This document shows, one piece after another, positions 1-9,442 of a DNA stretch of 64,000 nt (the stretch's first letter is position 1; each line of letters opens with the position of its first letter). The position numbers were made by a program, and so were the translations under genes. Below the pieces are notes generated by a model that was not told where the DNA came from, did not search any database, and saw nothing but the letters and a program-made list of their open reading frames with translations. This DNA comes from Planctomycetota bacterium (GTDB taxonomy: Bacteria; Planctomycetota; SZUA-567; H5-PLA8), in the NCBI GenBank assembly GCA_023150555.1, contig JAKLKQ010000022.1:1-64000 (forward strand). The letters run 5' to 3'.

Positions 1-154
1 CTTCAGGGCTACGCCCTTCCGGATTCGACACCCGCCTCTCTTCCTACTTCTGTCCCACTTTCCTAGACGTTGAACACGCAATTCCCTCCAGTATTCAAGA
101 TCCAATCGTGGCTGCTGATAGACCACCATCCATGCCTTTACCGCAAGGCCAGCC

Positions 155-460
155 CTACGCCCTCGCCCCAGCAACCTCCGCCTTCGCCCCCGCCAGCACC
201 CCGATTCCGACGAACCTCAAGTACCCCTCGTCATGCCCCACCCATCGGCACTCGCCCACCCGCCCATCCTCAAGTCTCAGCCAGCACCTTCCGTCGCCTG
301 CCGTCCTGCCCATCGGTTCGGCGTCCAGGGGCAGGCCGAAGGACCAGGCGGAGTTGGCCACGGACAGGACGATGCCTGGCGATTGGTACTTCGCGCCGTC
401 GCGCAGGATGACGAAGCCGGGGAGAGGGGGCATTTCGAGTTCCTGGTTGAGTCGAGTCAT
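155..460 (-). CDS. Hypothetical protein, last gene of the RHS-associated operon
   Basis: This 101-aa protein has no family I recognise. Its start ATG overlaps the stop of the preceding gene (457-936) in an ATGA arrangement, so translation is probably coupled. It is soluble-looking and rich in Gly, Val and Arg, with the pattern 'GRCWLRLEDGRVGECRWVGHDEGYLRFVG', which suggests a small beta-rich fold. It is the fourth gene of a minus-strand series that begins with an RHS toxin tip. By position it could be an immunity or accessory protein, but nothing in its sequence proves that. Confidence 0.5.
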   Translation of the reverse strand: MTRLNQELEMPPLPGFVILRDGAKYQSPGIVLSVANSAWSFGLPLDAEPMGRTAGDGRCWLRLEDGRVGECRWVGHDEGYLRFVGIGVLAGAKAEVAGARA

Positions 461-936
461 GGTCTGGATTTCATGTCCTGTTCGTCGGCTGAGTCCAGTC
501 CATCATCAGCCACCGAATCGGTCGGGCAAAGGTTTTGCACAGGAGGCCCCTTACACAGAGCAATCGAGGGCACAACAAGAATGGTTAATACCGCTGAAAA
601 GAATGCTGAAATTGCTAGATCAAGGATAAGAGCAGATGACTTAGGAGAACTCCAATCGAAGGTATATCCTCGACTGCCGCCCACTGCATTCAACCACTGT
701 TCCCTACTTGAGGTCCAGTTGGGCAGATTTGTCTTGGGCTGCCACCACTGTTCATTTGCTGAATAAATGAAAAACGGCCAACCATATCCCACCTCTCTTG
801 AAAACCGAATTCCAGATACCATATCTGTTTGCTCCCAGTCTTTCGTTATTAGCCTCATATTCAACGCACAAAAACTTGCTATGGAAAAGCAGATTCCAAT
901 TGAAACGAGAATGCGCATTTGTTTTCTATTACGCAT
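457..936 (-). CDS. Hypothetical membrane protein downstream of RHS toxin tip
   Basis: This 159-aa protein has an N-terminal hydrophobic segment (about residues 8-25) and a second one (about 105-128). Between them lies a Trp-rich loop of about 75 residues that is probably extracytoplasmic. It starts 5 nt after the stop of the gene at 942-1364 and overlaps the next gene by 4 nt, so it sits inside an operon-like run. The base composition is lower in GC than most of the window, matching the island. I do not recognise the family. A membrane immunity protein is possible from the location only. Confidence 0.6.
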   Translation of the reverse strand: MRNRKQMRILVSIGICFSIASFCALNMRLITKDWEQTDMVSGIRFSREVGYGWPFFIYSANEQWWQPKTNLPNWTSSREQWLNAVGGSRGYTFDWSSPKSSALILDLAISAFFSAVLTILVVPSIALCKGPPVQNLCPTDSVADDGLDSADEQDMKSRP

Positions 937-941
937 AAAAT

Positions 942-1364
942 CTACCAGCGCCGACCTTCTCGGAACTCATTGGCACCCAAAACGTCCGTGGATTCAATGC
1001 AATCCAAGGTATCGACATCCTCTGCCTTCTCATCTGGAAATAACGTATTCCACAAGACCTTAAGATATGCGTCCGGATTTTGAGGTGGAGCAAGCAAAGT
1101 CTCCTGCATCGTGGCTAGCACTACATTCAATCTATCGCTCCTGCCTGCTAGCATCCATGCAATCGTAAGCCTACACTTCTCCTGATTCGACGCACTTAAA
1201 GACTGAAAATAAGGAAGCACAAGACTAGAGAAAAGCCTTGAAAGGTCGCTCTCGCTATCTACGTCAACCTCCAGCGGCTTACTCCCAATCATCTCCTCCA
1301 ACATAATTCGATCCAATAGATCACGGACATACCAAATGTTGACAATCTTTCCATGGCGCGCCAT
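942..1364 (-). CDS. Hypothetical protein, candidate immunity protein for RHS toxin
   Basis: This 140-aa, mostly alpha-helical, acidic protein begins 22 nt after the stop of the RHS toxin tip, with a GAGGG-like ribosome site before the ATG. In polymorphic toxin systems the gene directly after the toxin C-terminus usually encodes the cognate immunity protein, and this is the nearest candidate. It has no signal peptide or membrane segment. It carries the lower GC of the island. I recognise no immunity family, so the role is inferred only from order and spacing. Confidence 0.6.
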   Translation of the reverse strand: MARHGKIVNIWYVRDLLDRIMLEEMIGSKPLEVDVDSESDLSRLFSSLVLPYFQSLSASNQEKCRLTIAWMLAGRSDRLNVVLATMQETLLAPPQNPDAYLKVLWNTLFPDEKAEDVDTLDCIESTDVLGANEFREGRRW

Positions 1365-1386
1365 CTTTGGCTTCCCTCAAGTCAGA

Positions 1387-2688
1387 TCATAGATCAGGAA
1401 ATGCCGTGACAACCTTGCCGGATTCGTCAAAGAAAACCCTCACCTTAGTCGTCGTCCTAAACACGTCGGATGCGCCCTTCATATATCCTCCTCCGACCAC
1501 CCTTCCCATCTCAATGGTAATAGCGTCTCTTCCAGATTTTCCAGAAACACTATAGGCATTCATTGCCTTTTCAATAGCGGCTTGCATATCTGCATATGAG
1601 AAGAACTTTGACGCGTTTGTCGAGTATGCCTTAATTCCAGCTCGACTCATATTCGCAAGCATTTGGTCCGAAGTCAACCCCGCATCGTAAAAATCGGGCA
1701 AGATTCCTCTTGTTGCACGAAGTTTCAACGCTTCTTCAGACACCAAAGGACTATGCCGCGTCAACATATGACCTTTGTAGGTTTTGCCCTGAAGGTCAAC
1801 CAACTTATTCTGAGCTTCAAGCTCCTTTACAACCATATCATCGACGGGACTTCCCTTCCCTCCTCCACCTGGAATCTTTATGGTCTCTGGCGCATTGGCC
1901 GCTTTTCCAGTAGGCTGCCTGCCTGTAAATCCATTGCCAGAAGCCCTGGCCAGCAGCATTGCTAATGCTGTAGCAAGTACCTGTCCTTCCGCCCGCTCCC
2001 GAAGAATCTGCTCAGCCTCAGTAACGGTAATTTTCCCCGAATCAACATCTCTCAATACTTGGTGAATGGTAATTGCAAGTCCAACTCCGCCTCCAGTGGG
2101 AATATCTGCCAACATCAAAGCCCCTTCTGCACCGCCCTCTACTGTCCCACTGATCGCCATGGGGACAATTTCGTATGGGTGAGGAGGTGGATCGCTCAGT
2201 CTCATCCGGCCAGCCCACTGGTTATTCTCGTACTGCATCCTCACAAGTTGTGCGTACGCCTCACCTTCTCCGTACAAGATGAAGCCGAACATATTTTTTG
2301 CGAGGACTCTCTGCCGAGCGATAGCTGCATCTGAATGCGGTGGCTTTTCTGGCGATACAAAGATTTCTCCATCCTTTTTTCCCGGTCCAGTTGGCTTGGG
2401 ATAGTATGGAGTGCCTTCAATCCATCTCCAAAAACCATAGTTTGCCCCTTGCGGCTGTATCCATTCCCAATCCGTCCCCATCGGGTCGCTTCGATTAACC
2501 GGGTCGCCGCCGCAGAAGTTGTACATGTTGGGGCCGTCCACCATCCCCAACGGGTCCTGGCTGATGAATCGGCCGATGCTCGGATCGTAGAAGCGGTTGC
2601 GGAAGTAACCGTCGTAGGTGTTTGAATGGGCGGTGCAATTCGGAGTAAAAATACGACGGCAATAAAAGCAGAAGGCGGCCGCTTTCAC
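1387..2688 (-). CDS. RHS repeat-associated core tip with C-terminal RNase-A-like toxin domain
   Basis: The open frame encodes 433 aa. Residues about 25-72 carry the RHS core signature: 'YDGYFRNRFYDPSIGRFISQDPLG' followed by 'NMYNFCGGDPVNRSDPMG'. In RHS proteins this signature precedes a variable toxin. A glycine-rich linker follows. The last 130 residues read 'GHMLTRHSPL', then 'ASKFFSYADMQAAIEKA', 'MGRVVGGGY', and 'TTTKVRVFFDESGKVVTAFP'. That order of a His, an S/T-F, a GRV-G and a final strand ending in T-A-F-P resembles the BECR / CdiA-CT RNase-A-like toxins. The start (GTG) is arbitrary because the coding similarity continues upstream through an in-frame TAG, so the gene is a truncated tip. 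It may be silent unless recombined onto a full-length RHS gene. Confidence 0.72.
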   Translation of the reverse strand: MKAAAFCFYCRRIFTPNCTAHSNTYDGYFRNRFYDPSIGRFISQDPLGMVDGPNMYNFCGGDPVNRSDPMGTDWEWIQPQGANYGFWRWIEGTPYYPKPTGPGKKDGEIFVSPEKPPHSDAAIARQRVLAKNMFGFILYGEGEAYAQLVRMQYENNQWAGRMRLSDPPPHPYEIVPMAISGTVEGGAEGALMLADIPTGGGVGLAITIHQVLRDVDSGKITVTEAEQILRERAEGQVLATALAMLLARASGNGFTGRQPTGKAANAPETIKIPGGGGKGSPVDDMVVKELEAQNKLVDLQGKTYKGHMLTRHSPLVSEEALKLRATRGILPDFYDAGLTSDQMLANMSRAGIKAYSTNASKFFSYADMQAAIEKAMNAYSVSGKSGRDAITIEMGRVVGGGYMKGASDVFRTTTKVRVFFDESGKVVTAFPDL

Positions 2689-2790
2689 CTGTCCGGCATT
2701 ATCGTAGGCGTAAGGATTCTACCGGCCGGTGTCGTTGTATCTGAAGGGCCGTTCATTGTCCGTCTGCGTCGTACGCGTAGTTCTCCGCCC
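2689..2790 (-). pseudogene. Decayed RHS/YD-repeat remnant upstream of the toxin tip
   Basis: Translating the minus strand upstream of the RHS tip gives RHS-type repeat fragments in more than one frame. 'AENYAYDADGQ' is followed, in a shifted frame, by 'DNERPFRYNDTGR', then a TAG stop (2719-2721), then 'NPYAYDNAGQV' running directly into the open tip. 'YAYDxxGQ' and 'RYNDTGR' are typical YD-repeat text. One frameshift and one stop within 100 bases show that the RHS shell gene is broken here. Confidence 0.6.
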
Positions 2791-2800
2791 CGGGCGTGCC

Positions 2801-2850
2801 GTGGCGGGCGGGTGGCCTGGCACGATTCGAAGCTTGCGGTCTCTGTTCGG
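2801..2850. repeat. Copy 1 of a direct repeat flanking the HEAT-like gene
   Basis: The stretch contains GGGTGGCCTGGCACGATTCG and CGGTCTCTGTTCGG. Near-identical text recurs at 3526-3572, on the other side of the gene at 2868-3479, with the two blocks in swapped order. Such repeats are possible recombination points for cassette exchange at an RHS locus. Confidence 0.55.
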
Positions 2851-2867
2851 CTTACCCGGCCATCCGC

Positions 2868-3479
2868 CTACTTGTCTGGATTCTTCAGGCCTTCGAGCAT
2901 CTGTTTTGCCTGAGAAGCTACATATGGACTTGAATCTTTAACCAGCCGGACAAGTACCTGTCGGTCAATAGAATCTGTAAGCTGAAGGTTCTCTATGCTC
3001 TTTAGGGCAATCAAGTGCAGTCCTCTTGCCTTCTCCTGCCTACACATTTCTTCCAGCATAGCCTGCAATTTCTCAATACAGCGGGGCGAATCGTTTTCCT
3101 TCAATCCATTAGTAGCTATCCGATCCGCGATTTGCCTGATTGCAAAACCGACACTTAGGGTAGCAAAACTGTAGTCCTGAAGACTATCTTGAAGCAAATC
3201 TAAAATGAAGTCATCTGCAAAATCCTGTAGCCTTGAAATCGTTACTGCTGCTAAGGCTCGCATCTCCGGATCTTTTTCCCGTAGTATACATTTCAACGCG
3301 GGCAACGCGCCCTCCGCAACCCTTCCGAGTTCTCCTAGTGCAAGAAAAATAGAACTTCGATCTAAATGATAAGGCTTAGCGACCTCCTCAACCAACTCTG
3401 GAACATGAGGCCTGTACTTTTCAGGATCAAAAAAGCCCGTCTCCTGATCCAATATTTCACGCCAGATTTTCTTGCTCAA
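2868..3479 (-). CDS. HEAT-repeat-like helical protein, possible orphan immunity protein
   Basis: This 203-aa protein is built of paired helices with HEAT-like text such as 'ALPALKCILREKDPEMRALAAVTISRLQDFADDFILDLLQDSL' and a closing 'LVRLVKDSSPYVASQAKQMLEGL'. I place the start at a TTG (codon after position 3479) because GAGAAAGGG lies 7 nt upstream. A longer frame to 3677 runs through high-GC, Arg/Pro-rich text that looks non-coding. HEAT-type proteins are frequent immunity proteins in RHS/polymorphic toxin loci. It lies between two copies of a direct repeat and next to the RHS tip. Low GC supports acquisition with the island. Confidence 0.6.
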   Translation of the reverse strand: MSKKIWREILDQETGFFDPEKYRPHVPELVEEVAKPYHLDRSSIFLALGELGRVAEGALPALKCILREKDPEMRALAAVTISRLQDFADDFILDLLQDSLQDYSFATLSVGFAIRQIADRIATNGLKENDSPRCIEKLQAMLEEMCRQEKARGLHLIALKSIENLQLTDSIDRQVLVRLVKDSSPYVASQAKQMLEGLKNPDK

Positions 3480-3525
3480 ATTCAATCCCTTTCTCAGGGA
3501 AGGACGGGTGGCCCGCCTCGTTCCT

Positions 3526-3580
3526 TGGTTCTCGGTCTCTGTTCGGGCGGGTGGCCCGGCACGATCCGAAGTTCCCGGTC
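3526..3580. repeat. Copy 2 of a direct repeat flanking the HEAT-like gene
   Basis: The stretch contains CGGTCTCTGTTCGG and GGGTGGCCCGGCACGATCCG, which match the copy at 2801-2850 with one or two changes. The repeats bracket the low-GC HEAT-like gene. The sharp rise in GC begins here. Confidence 0.55.
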
Positions 3581-3836
3581 TCCGTGTCGCCCCTCGTTCG
3601 GGTGCCACATCACGCAGTGATGTGCCGTAAGTGCGAAGGCCTCCGCGAACCGGCACGGCACTAGGGTGCCGTGGCACCCACGGCCTGCTACACGGCCTTG
3701 ATAGCTTACCGCGTTAGAACTGTCTTGCGCCACAGATGCGCGGGGAGATCCGCTTTCGCTTCGCTTCAGCGCGACGAGCAACCCGCGCCACGCGTTCGCG
3801 CGTTCTGCGGAGTCCAAGGCGCTGCCCAAGCTTCAG

Positions 3837-3860
3837 GCGCCTCCTTATATAAGGAGGCGC
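3837..3860. repeat. Perfect 24-bp palindrome
   Basis: GCGC flanks CTCCTTATATAAGGAG, making a perfect two-fold symmetric sequence with a TATA centre. It has no T-run on either side, so it does not look like a terminator. It could be a protein-binding site, but no gene sits beside it. Confidence 0.6.
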
Positions 3861-4376
3861 TGTCCTGGTCACGAAGGGTCTATGGCCTCCCAATCTTTCG
3901 TGCTCCTTGAAGAGGCCTTGTTCATGTGGCGCGGGACTCCGTGCCCGCGCTCGGCCGCACGAAGGGGCTCGTGGCCTAAGCCCGTGCGCAGCGACCGACG
4001 GGCCCAATGCAGGGCCTGGCCCGCCACACCATATTCATCGGCTGGTGGCGGGCAGGGACGCCCGCCCCACACGTCCTTCGCCTCTTCTTAGCGTCAGGAA
4101 GGCGTGAGTGCCGCCTGGCATTTTCCCGGATACCGGTGTCCGGAGCCCGGTCCCCGAAGGATACGCAAAGCGTATAATGCACCACGCGCAACGTAACACA
4201 TCCACGATGTGCAACGATCCCGTAAGTCCTTTGTGCACGCCGCGCAGCACGTCGCGCAAATGTGTCGTAAGTCCAATGATTACGTGAGGCGTTTTTTGCT
4301 GCACCTTGTTTGATTCGTAACAAGATCGATACAAATCGCCATGTGCACTCCAGCACGTCGCGCAGCACATGGTGAT

Positions 4377-4413
4377 TCACGAAATTTCGCGAGCAACTCG
4401 CGAAATTTCGTGA
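4377..4413. repeat. Long inverted repeat, 17-bp arms and 3-nt loop
   Basis: The left arm (4377-4393) and right arm (4397-4413) are perfect reverse complements around CAA. Each arm contains CGAAATTTCG. No U-tract follows. It is one of several long AT-containing palindromes in gaps between genes in this window (see 22978-23019 and 50135-50154). Confidence 0.7.
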
Positions 4414-4428
4414 CCGACAAAATGTGTC

Positions 4429-4448
4429 AGTCGCGAAATCTCGCGACT
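4429..4448. repeat. Short inverted repeat, 8-bp arms
   Basis: AGTCGCGA and TCGCGACT are separated by four bases. It lies 15 bases after the longer inverted repeat at 4377-4413 and shares its CGCGA text. Confidence 0.5.
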
Positions 4449-4878
4449 CCGTTTTTACGCATTTGCGCGGTCAGGTACCTGGGTGCCTGTTACGCTTTTG
4501 GGCGCCGCCTCGTAACACCGCCGCAATTTTGGGGGCAGCGTCGCTTCGGCCCTTCAGCGCCGCTCCTTTGCGCCGCCGGACGCCGCTCTCCTTTTTCGCT
4601 CCGCCGCCGCCACACGCCTTGGTTGCGCTCGCAGTGCCCTTCTCCGCGCGCCGACTCACGTGACGGGTCTTCGGAGCGGCTCCTTCTTGCGCAACTTTCT
4701 GCCTGCTTCGCGACCCGATTCGCCCCCCTTTCACACCTGTGCAGCGCGCCTGAAACTCACCCAACGCTTTGTCGTTTAACGGGTTACGATTTCCATGAAT
4801 ATTCCCTTCCGGGGGGCGTTGGATGGTTGGTGAAGGTAGTACGCACACGTAGAGAACGGGAGAACGGAGGACATAGCC

Positions 4879-5466
4879 ATGACGACCAAGAGCACGATCC
4901 GGACGAGCCTGACCTGCGCCGCGCTGATCCTGGCGGCGGGGCTGCTGACGGGCGCCGGCAGCGCGCGCGCGGACCACGAAGCCCGCCGGCTGGCCGACGT
5001 CTACTACCTGGACCTGCACGGCAAGACGCTGACGCTGGAACTGCACCGCGACAGCACCTTCCTGCTCTCGGTGCCGCGCAAGGGCCGCGTCGCCGGCACT
5101 TACAACGCCACCAACGACGAGATCGCCTTCCGCGCCGACGGCGACTACCGCCACTTCCGCTATGACATTCGCGGCGGCGACCTGGTGCTGACGCCGACCT
5201 ACAAGGACCGCTATTCGCGCCGCGACTGCAGCCTGCTCGACGCGCTGCCGCCCTTCGTCCGCGGCGAGGTGGCCATCCTGCGCGACACGCCCGTCTGCGC
5301 GACCGTCGCCCCCGCGCCGGCGCAGCACCGCCCGCACCCGGTCTTCGAAGTGCACCCCGGCCGCGGCCACGCGTACGGCCACGACCGCCGCGATGACCGC
5401 TGGGATGTGCGCAGCGTCGCTCGCAACGACAGCTGCGGCAACGACGGACGCTACGGCCGCCGGTAA
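4879..5466 (+). CDS. Secreted hypothetical protein
   Basis: This 195-aa protein starts with a classical signal peptide (basic residues, then a hydrophobic core 'LTCAALILAAGLLTGAGSARA', cleavage near residue 32). The mature part has beta-strand-rich text ('LDLHGKTLTLELHRDSTFLLSVPRKGRVAGTYNATNDEIAFRADG'), as in small lipocalin/META-type barrels. It has four cysteines and ends in a His/Arg/Asp-rich, disordered tail. A GGAGG ribosome site precedes the ATG and a strong terminator follows, so it looks monocistronic. I do not recognise the family. Confidence 0.75.
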   Translation: MTTKSTIRTSLTCAALILAAGLLTGAGSARADHEARRLADVYYLDLHGKTLTLELHRDSTFLLSVPRKGRVAGTYNATNDEIAFRADGDYRHFRYDIRGGDLVLTPTYKDRYSRRDCSLLDALPPFVRGEVAILRDTPVCATVAPAPAQHRPHPVFEVHPGRGHAYGHDRRDDRWDVRSVARNDSCGNDGRYGRR

Positions 5467-5507
5467 GCACCACCGCACTTCCCGGCGCCTGTAACCGTCG
5501 TCCAGGG

Positions 5508-5540
5508 GGCGGCTCGAAGAGAGCCGCCTCCTTCTTTTTG
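5508..5540 (+). terminator. Rho-independent terminator after the secreted protein gene
   Basis: An 8-bp GC stem (GGCGGCTC / GAGCCGCC) with a GAAGA loop is followed by TCCTTCTTTTTG. It closes the 4879-5466 transcript and separates it from the convergent gene at 5558. Confidence 0.85.
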
Positions 5541-5557
5541 TAAGAGCTTGAGTGGAT

Positions 5558-6541
5558 TCAGTTTGCCGCGCCGATCTCGATCAGCACCTTCCTGACGCCG
5601 CGGCGCGCGGCCAGCGAGAAGGCTTCCGCGCCCTGCGCCAGCGGCATCCGCGTCTCGATCAGCCCGCGCACGTCGATCTTGCCTTCGGCGAGCCATTGCA
5701 GCGCGGGGGCGAAGCGCCCGCAGCGGCTGCCCTGGATTCGGATCTCGTCCACAACCACTTTGGCGGCATCGAGTTCGGGCAACTCGCCCGGCGCGTAGGT
5801 ACTCTTCAGGATCACTGTTCCGCGCGGTGCGCTGCGGCGCAGGGCTTCCTGGAAGCCCCGCGGCGAACCCGTCGCTTCGACGACGAGCGGGAAGGCGTCG
5901 GTCGCGGCCTGGCCGTCCGCGCGTTCGATCGCGACGCCCCAACGCTTTGCGAGTTCGAGTTTTCCGACGTGGCGGCCGCGCAGCGTGACGTCGGCGCCGT
6001 GGACCTTCAGCACCTGCGCGATCAGCAGGCCCAGCTTGCCGTCGCCGATCACCAGCGCCCGCGGGCCGTGCGGAACCTTAAGCTGCTCCAGAATTTGCAT
6101 GGCCGCCGCCAGGGGCTCGGTGAAGACCGCGACGTCGTCGGGCACACCGTCGGGCACCACGAGCAGGTTCTCGGGCGGCAGCGTGAGCGTCTCGGCGAAG
6201 GCGCCTTGTCGCCCCAGGATGCCCAGCACGCTGCGCGGCACGTGGTGGCGGGGGTCTTCGATGTGCGGGCGTTTGCCGGCATCGTCCGGGCCGGGCTCGG
6301 GCGCGTTGATTTCGCCGACGACGCGCTTGCCCTTAAGGTGTGCGGGGCCTGCGGTAACGACGCCGACGAACTCGTGGCCCGGCACGCCCGAGAAGCCCAT
6401 GTAGCCGCGCGCGAGTTCCAAATCCGTGCGGCAGATGCCCGCCAGCGTCACGGCCACGCGGCATTCGCCCTCGGGCAGCGGTGGTTCGGGGATCTCGCGC
6501 AGGCGCACGACACCGGGTGTCTCGATGACGAGCGCCTTCAT
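5558..6541 (-). CDS. Zinc-type alcohol dehydrogenase (MDR superfamily)
   Basis: This 327-aa medium-chain dehydrogenase/reductase has an N-terminal catalytic domain with Cys37 ('GICRTDLEL') and the 'PGHEFVG' motif (His56, Glu57). A Rossmann fold follows with 'VIGDGKLGLLIAQVL'. These are the usual catalytic-zinc and NAD(P) elements. The lobe that normally holds four cysteines for the structural zinc (about residues 80-105) is instead 'APEPGPDDAGKRPHIEDP' and has no cysteine. A GGAGG site 5 nt before the ATG fixes the start. The substrate is unknown; threonine/polyol dehydrogenase-like enzymes are closest in feel. Confidence 0.85.
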   Translation of the reverse strand: MKALVIETPGVVRLREIPEPPLPEGECRVAVTLAGICRTDLELARGYMGFSGVPGHEFVGVVTAGPAHLKGKRVVGEINAPEPGPDDAGKRPHIEDPRHHVPRSVLGILGRQGAFAETLTLPPENLLVVPDGVPDDVAVFTEPLAAAMQILEQLKVPHGPRALVIGDGKLGLLIAQVLKVHGADVTLRGRHVGKLELAKRWGVAIERADGQAATDAFPLVVEATGSPRGFQEALRRSAPRGTVILKSTYAPGELPELDAAKVVVDEIRIQGSRCGRFAPALQWLAEGKIDVRGLIETRMPLAQGAEAFSLAARRGVRKVLIEIGAAN

Positions 6542-6563
6542 GCGGGCCTCCGCGAGCGGGCCG

Positions 6564-7298
6564 TCAGTCGTCGCGCCGCCCGCCGATCAGGCCGAGGCGA
6601 AGCATCCAGTAGATCAACGTCCAGATCGCGGCAATGGTGGCCGCGACGTACGTCATCGCGGCGGCGGTCAGCACCTGTCGCGCACCGGCATTCTCTTCCT
6701 CGCTCAGGATGCCGATGGACGGAAGGAGTTTCAAGGCGCGGCGGCTGGCGTCGAACTCCACGGGCAGGTTGACGATCTGGAAGGCCGCGATGGCGCCGAT
6801 CAGGACCAGGCCGATGAGGGAGAACGCGTTCAGCGGCTGCGCGCCGTTGTAGGCCATGAAGACGCCGATCGAGATGGCCACGTATCCGAACATGCTGCCG
6901 ATGCTCGCCATGGGCACCGCCAGGTTCCGCAGCGCCAGCAGCGGATAGGACTGCGCGTGCTGGATCGCATGGCCGGCTTCGTGCGCCGCCACGCCCACGG
7001 CCGCGATGGATCTGCCGCGGAAGTTCTCGGGCGAGAGCCGAAGGACCTTTTCGCGGGGCGAATAGTGGTCGCTCAGGAAGCCATCGCTTTCCTCGATCGT
7101 AACGTCCTCGATGCCCGCCTTGCGCAGGATCACGTAGGCGGCCTCGCGCCCGGTAATGCCTTCCTTGTTGGCCACGCCGGTCCATTTTGCATATGCCGAT
7201 TTGACCCATAGCTGAGCGATAAGACAGATCGCCATGGTCGGCAATGCGACGAGAAGCAGGTAGTGCGGATCGAAGTACAGAAACCCTAAAGTGGGCAT
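6564..7298 (-). CDS. Membrane zinc metallopeptidase, YugP type
   Basis: This 244-aa integral membrane protein has the family's 'VAAHEAGHAIQ' zinc-protease motif (His106, Glu107, His110). It has an N-terminal hydrophobic segment (about 12-32) and three further segments around 130-150, 155-175 and 215-240. 'LPVEFDASRRAL' is also typical of the YugP/neutral zinc metallopeptidase family (PF04298), where that Glu is a likely third zinc ligand. I chose the ATG at 7298 because AAGGAG lies 6 nt upstream. It is 22 nt from the next gene, so the two may be cotranscribed. The substrate is not known. Confidence 0.88.
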   Translation of the reverse strand: MPTLGFLYFDPHYLLLVALPTMAICLIAQLWVKSAYAKWTGVANKEGITGREAAYVILRKAGIEDVTIEESDGFLSDHYSPREKVLRLSPENFRGRSIAAVGVAAHEAGHAIQHAQSYPLLALRNLAVPMASIGSMFGYVAISIGVFMAYNGAQPLNAFSLIGLVLIGAIAAFQIVNLPVEFDASRRALKLLPSIGILSEEENAGARQVLTAAAMTYVAATIAAIWTLIYWMLRLGLIGGRRDD

Positions 7299-7411
7299 GG
7301 ACAACTCCTTATGTGAGTCTCCAGGACCCGAAACCAAGGATCGGCCGGACCATCCGGCGCAATTCCCGTTTCGCTAAGGTATCCATACAGCAAAGACCGT
7401 GCGACCTTTAG

Positions 7412-7444
7412 TGCACCTTGTAGGAACTGTGTCGTTGCACCTTG
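7412..7444 (+). repeat. Two direct copies of the TGCACCTTG motif
   Basis: TGCACCTTG occurs at 7412-7420 and 7436-7444 in the gap before the PilT-like gene. The same nine bases occur in other intergenic gaps at 4298, 44545 and 63508, and inverted at 23044. The 24-base spacing places both copies on nearly the same DNA face. Confidence 0.55.
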
Positions 7445-7498
7445 GGCCCTAATCCATTAAATGTGGGACTTTCGTGGCCGCCAGCCGGGGGGCAGGTC

Positions 7499-9430
<1,932 letters not shown>

Positions 9431-9442
9431 GAATAGGAACCG

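Larger units (their letters stand above)
3580..4878. other. Gene-poor 1.3-kb region with palindromes
   Basis: I see no convincing gene here. Open frames on both strands are Arg/Pro/Ala-rich readings of GC-biased DNA and overlap one another. The region contains a perfect 24-bp palindrome (3837-3860), a long inverted repeat (4377-4413), a shorter one (4429-4448), repeated CAGCACGTCGCGCA-type phrases (about 4240-4370) and one copy of the TGCACCTTG motif (4298-4306). It may be a decayed region or a landing zone next to the RHS island. Confidence 0.5.

Noticed and set aside
4341..5165. Long plus-strand open frame across the region before the secreted protein
   Set aside because: It runs through palindromes and Arg/Pro-rich text, then overlaps the real gene at 4879 in a different frame.
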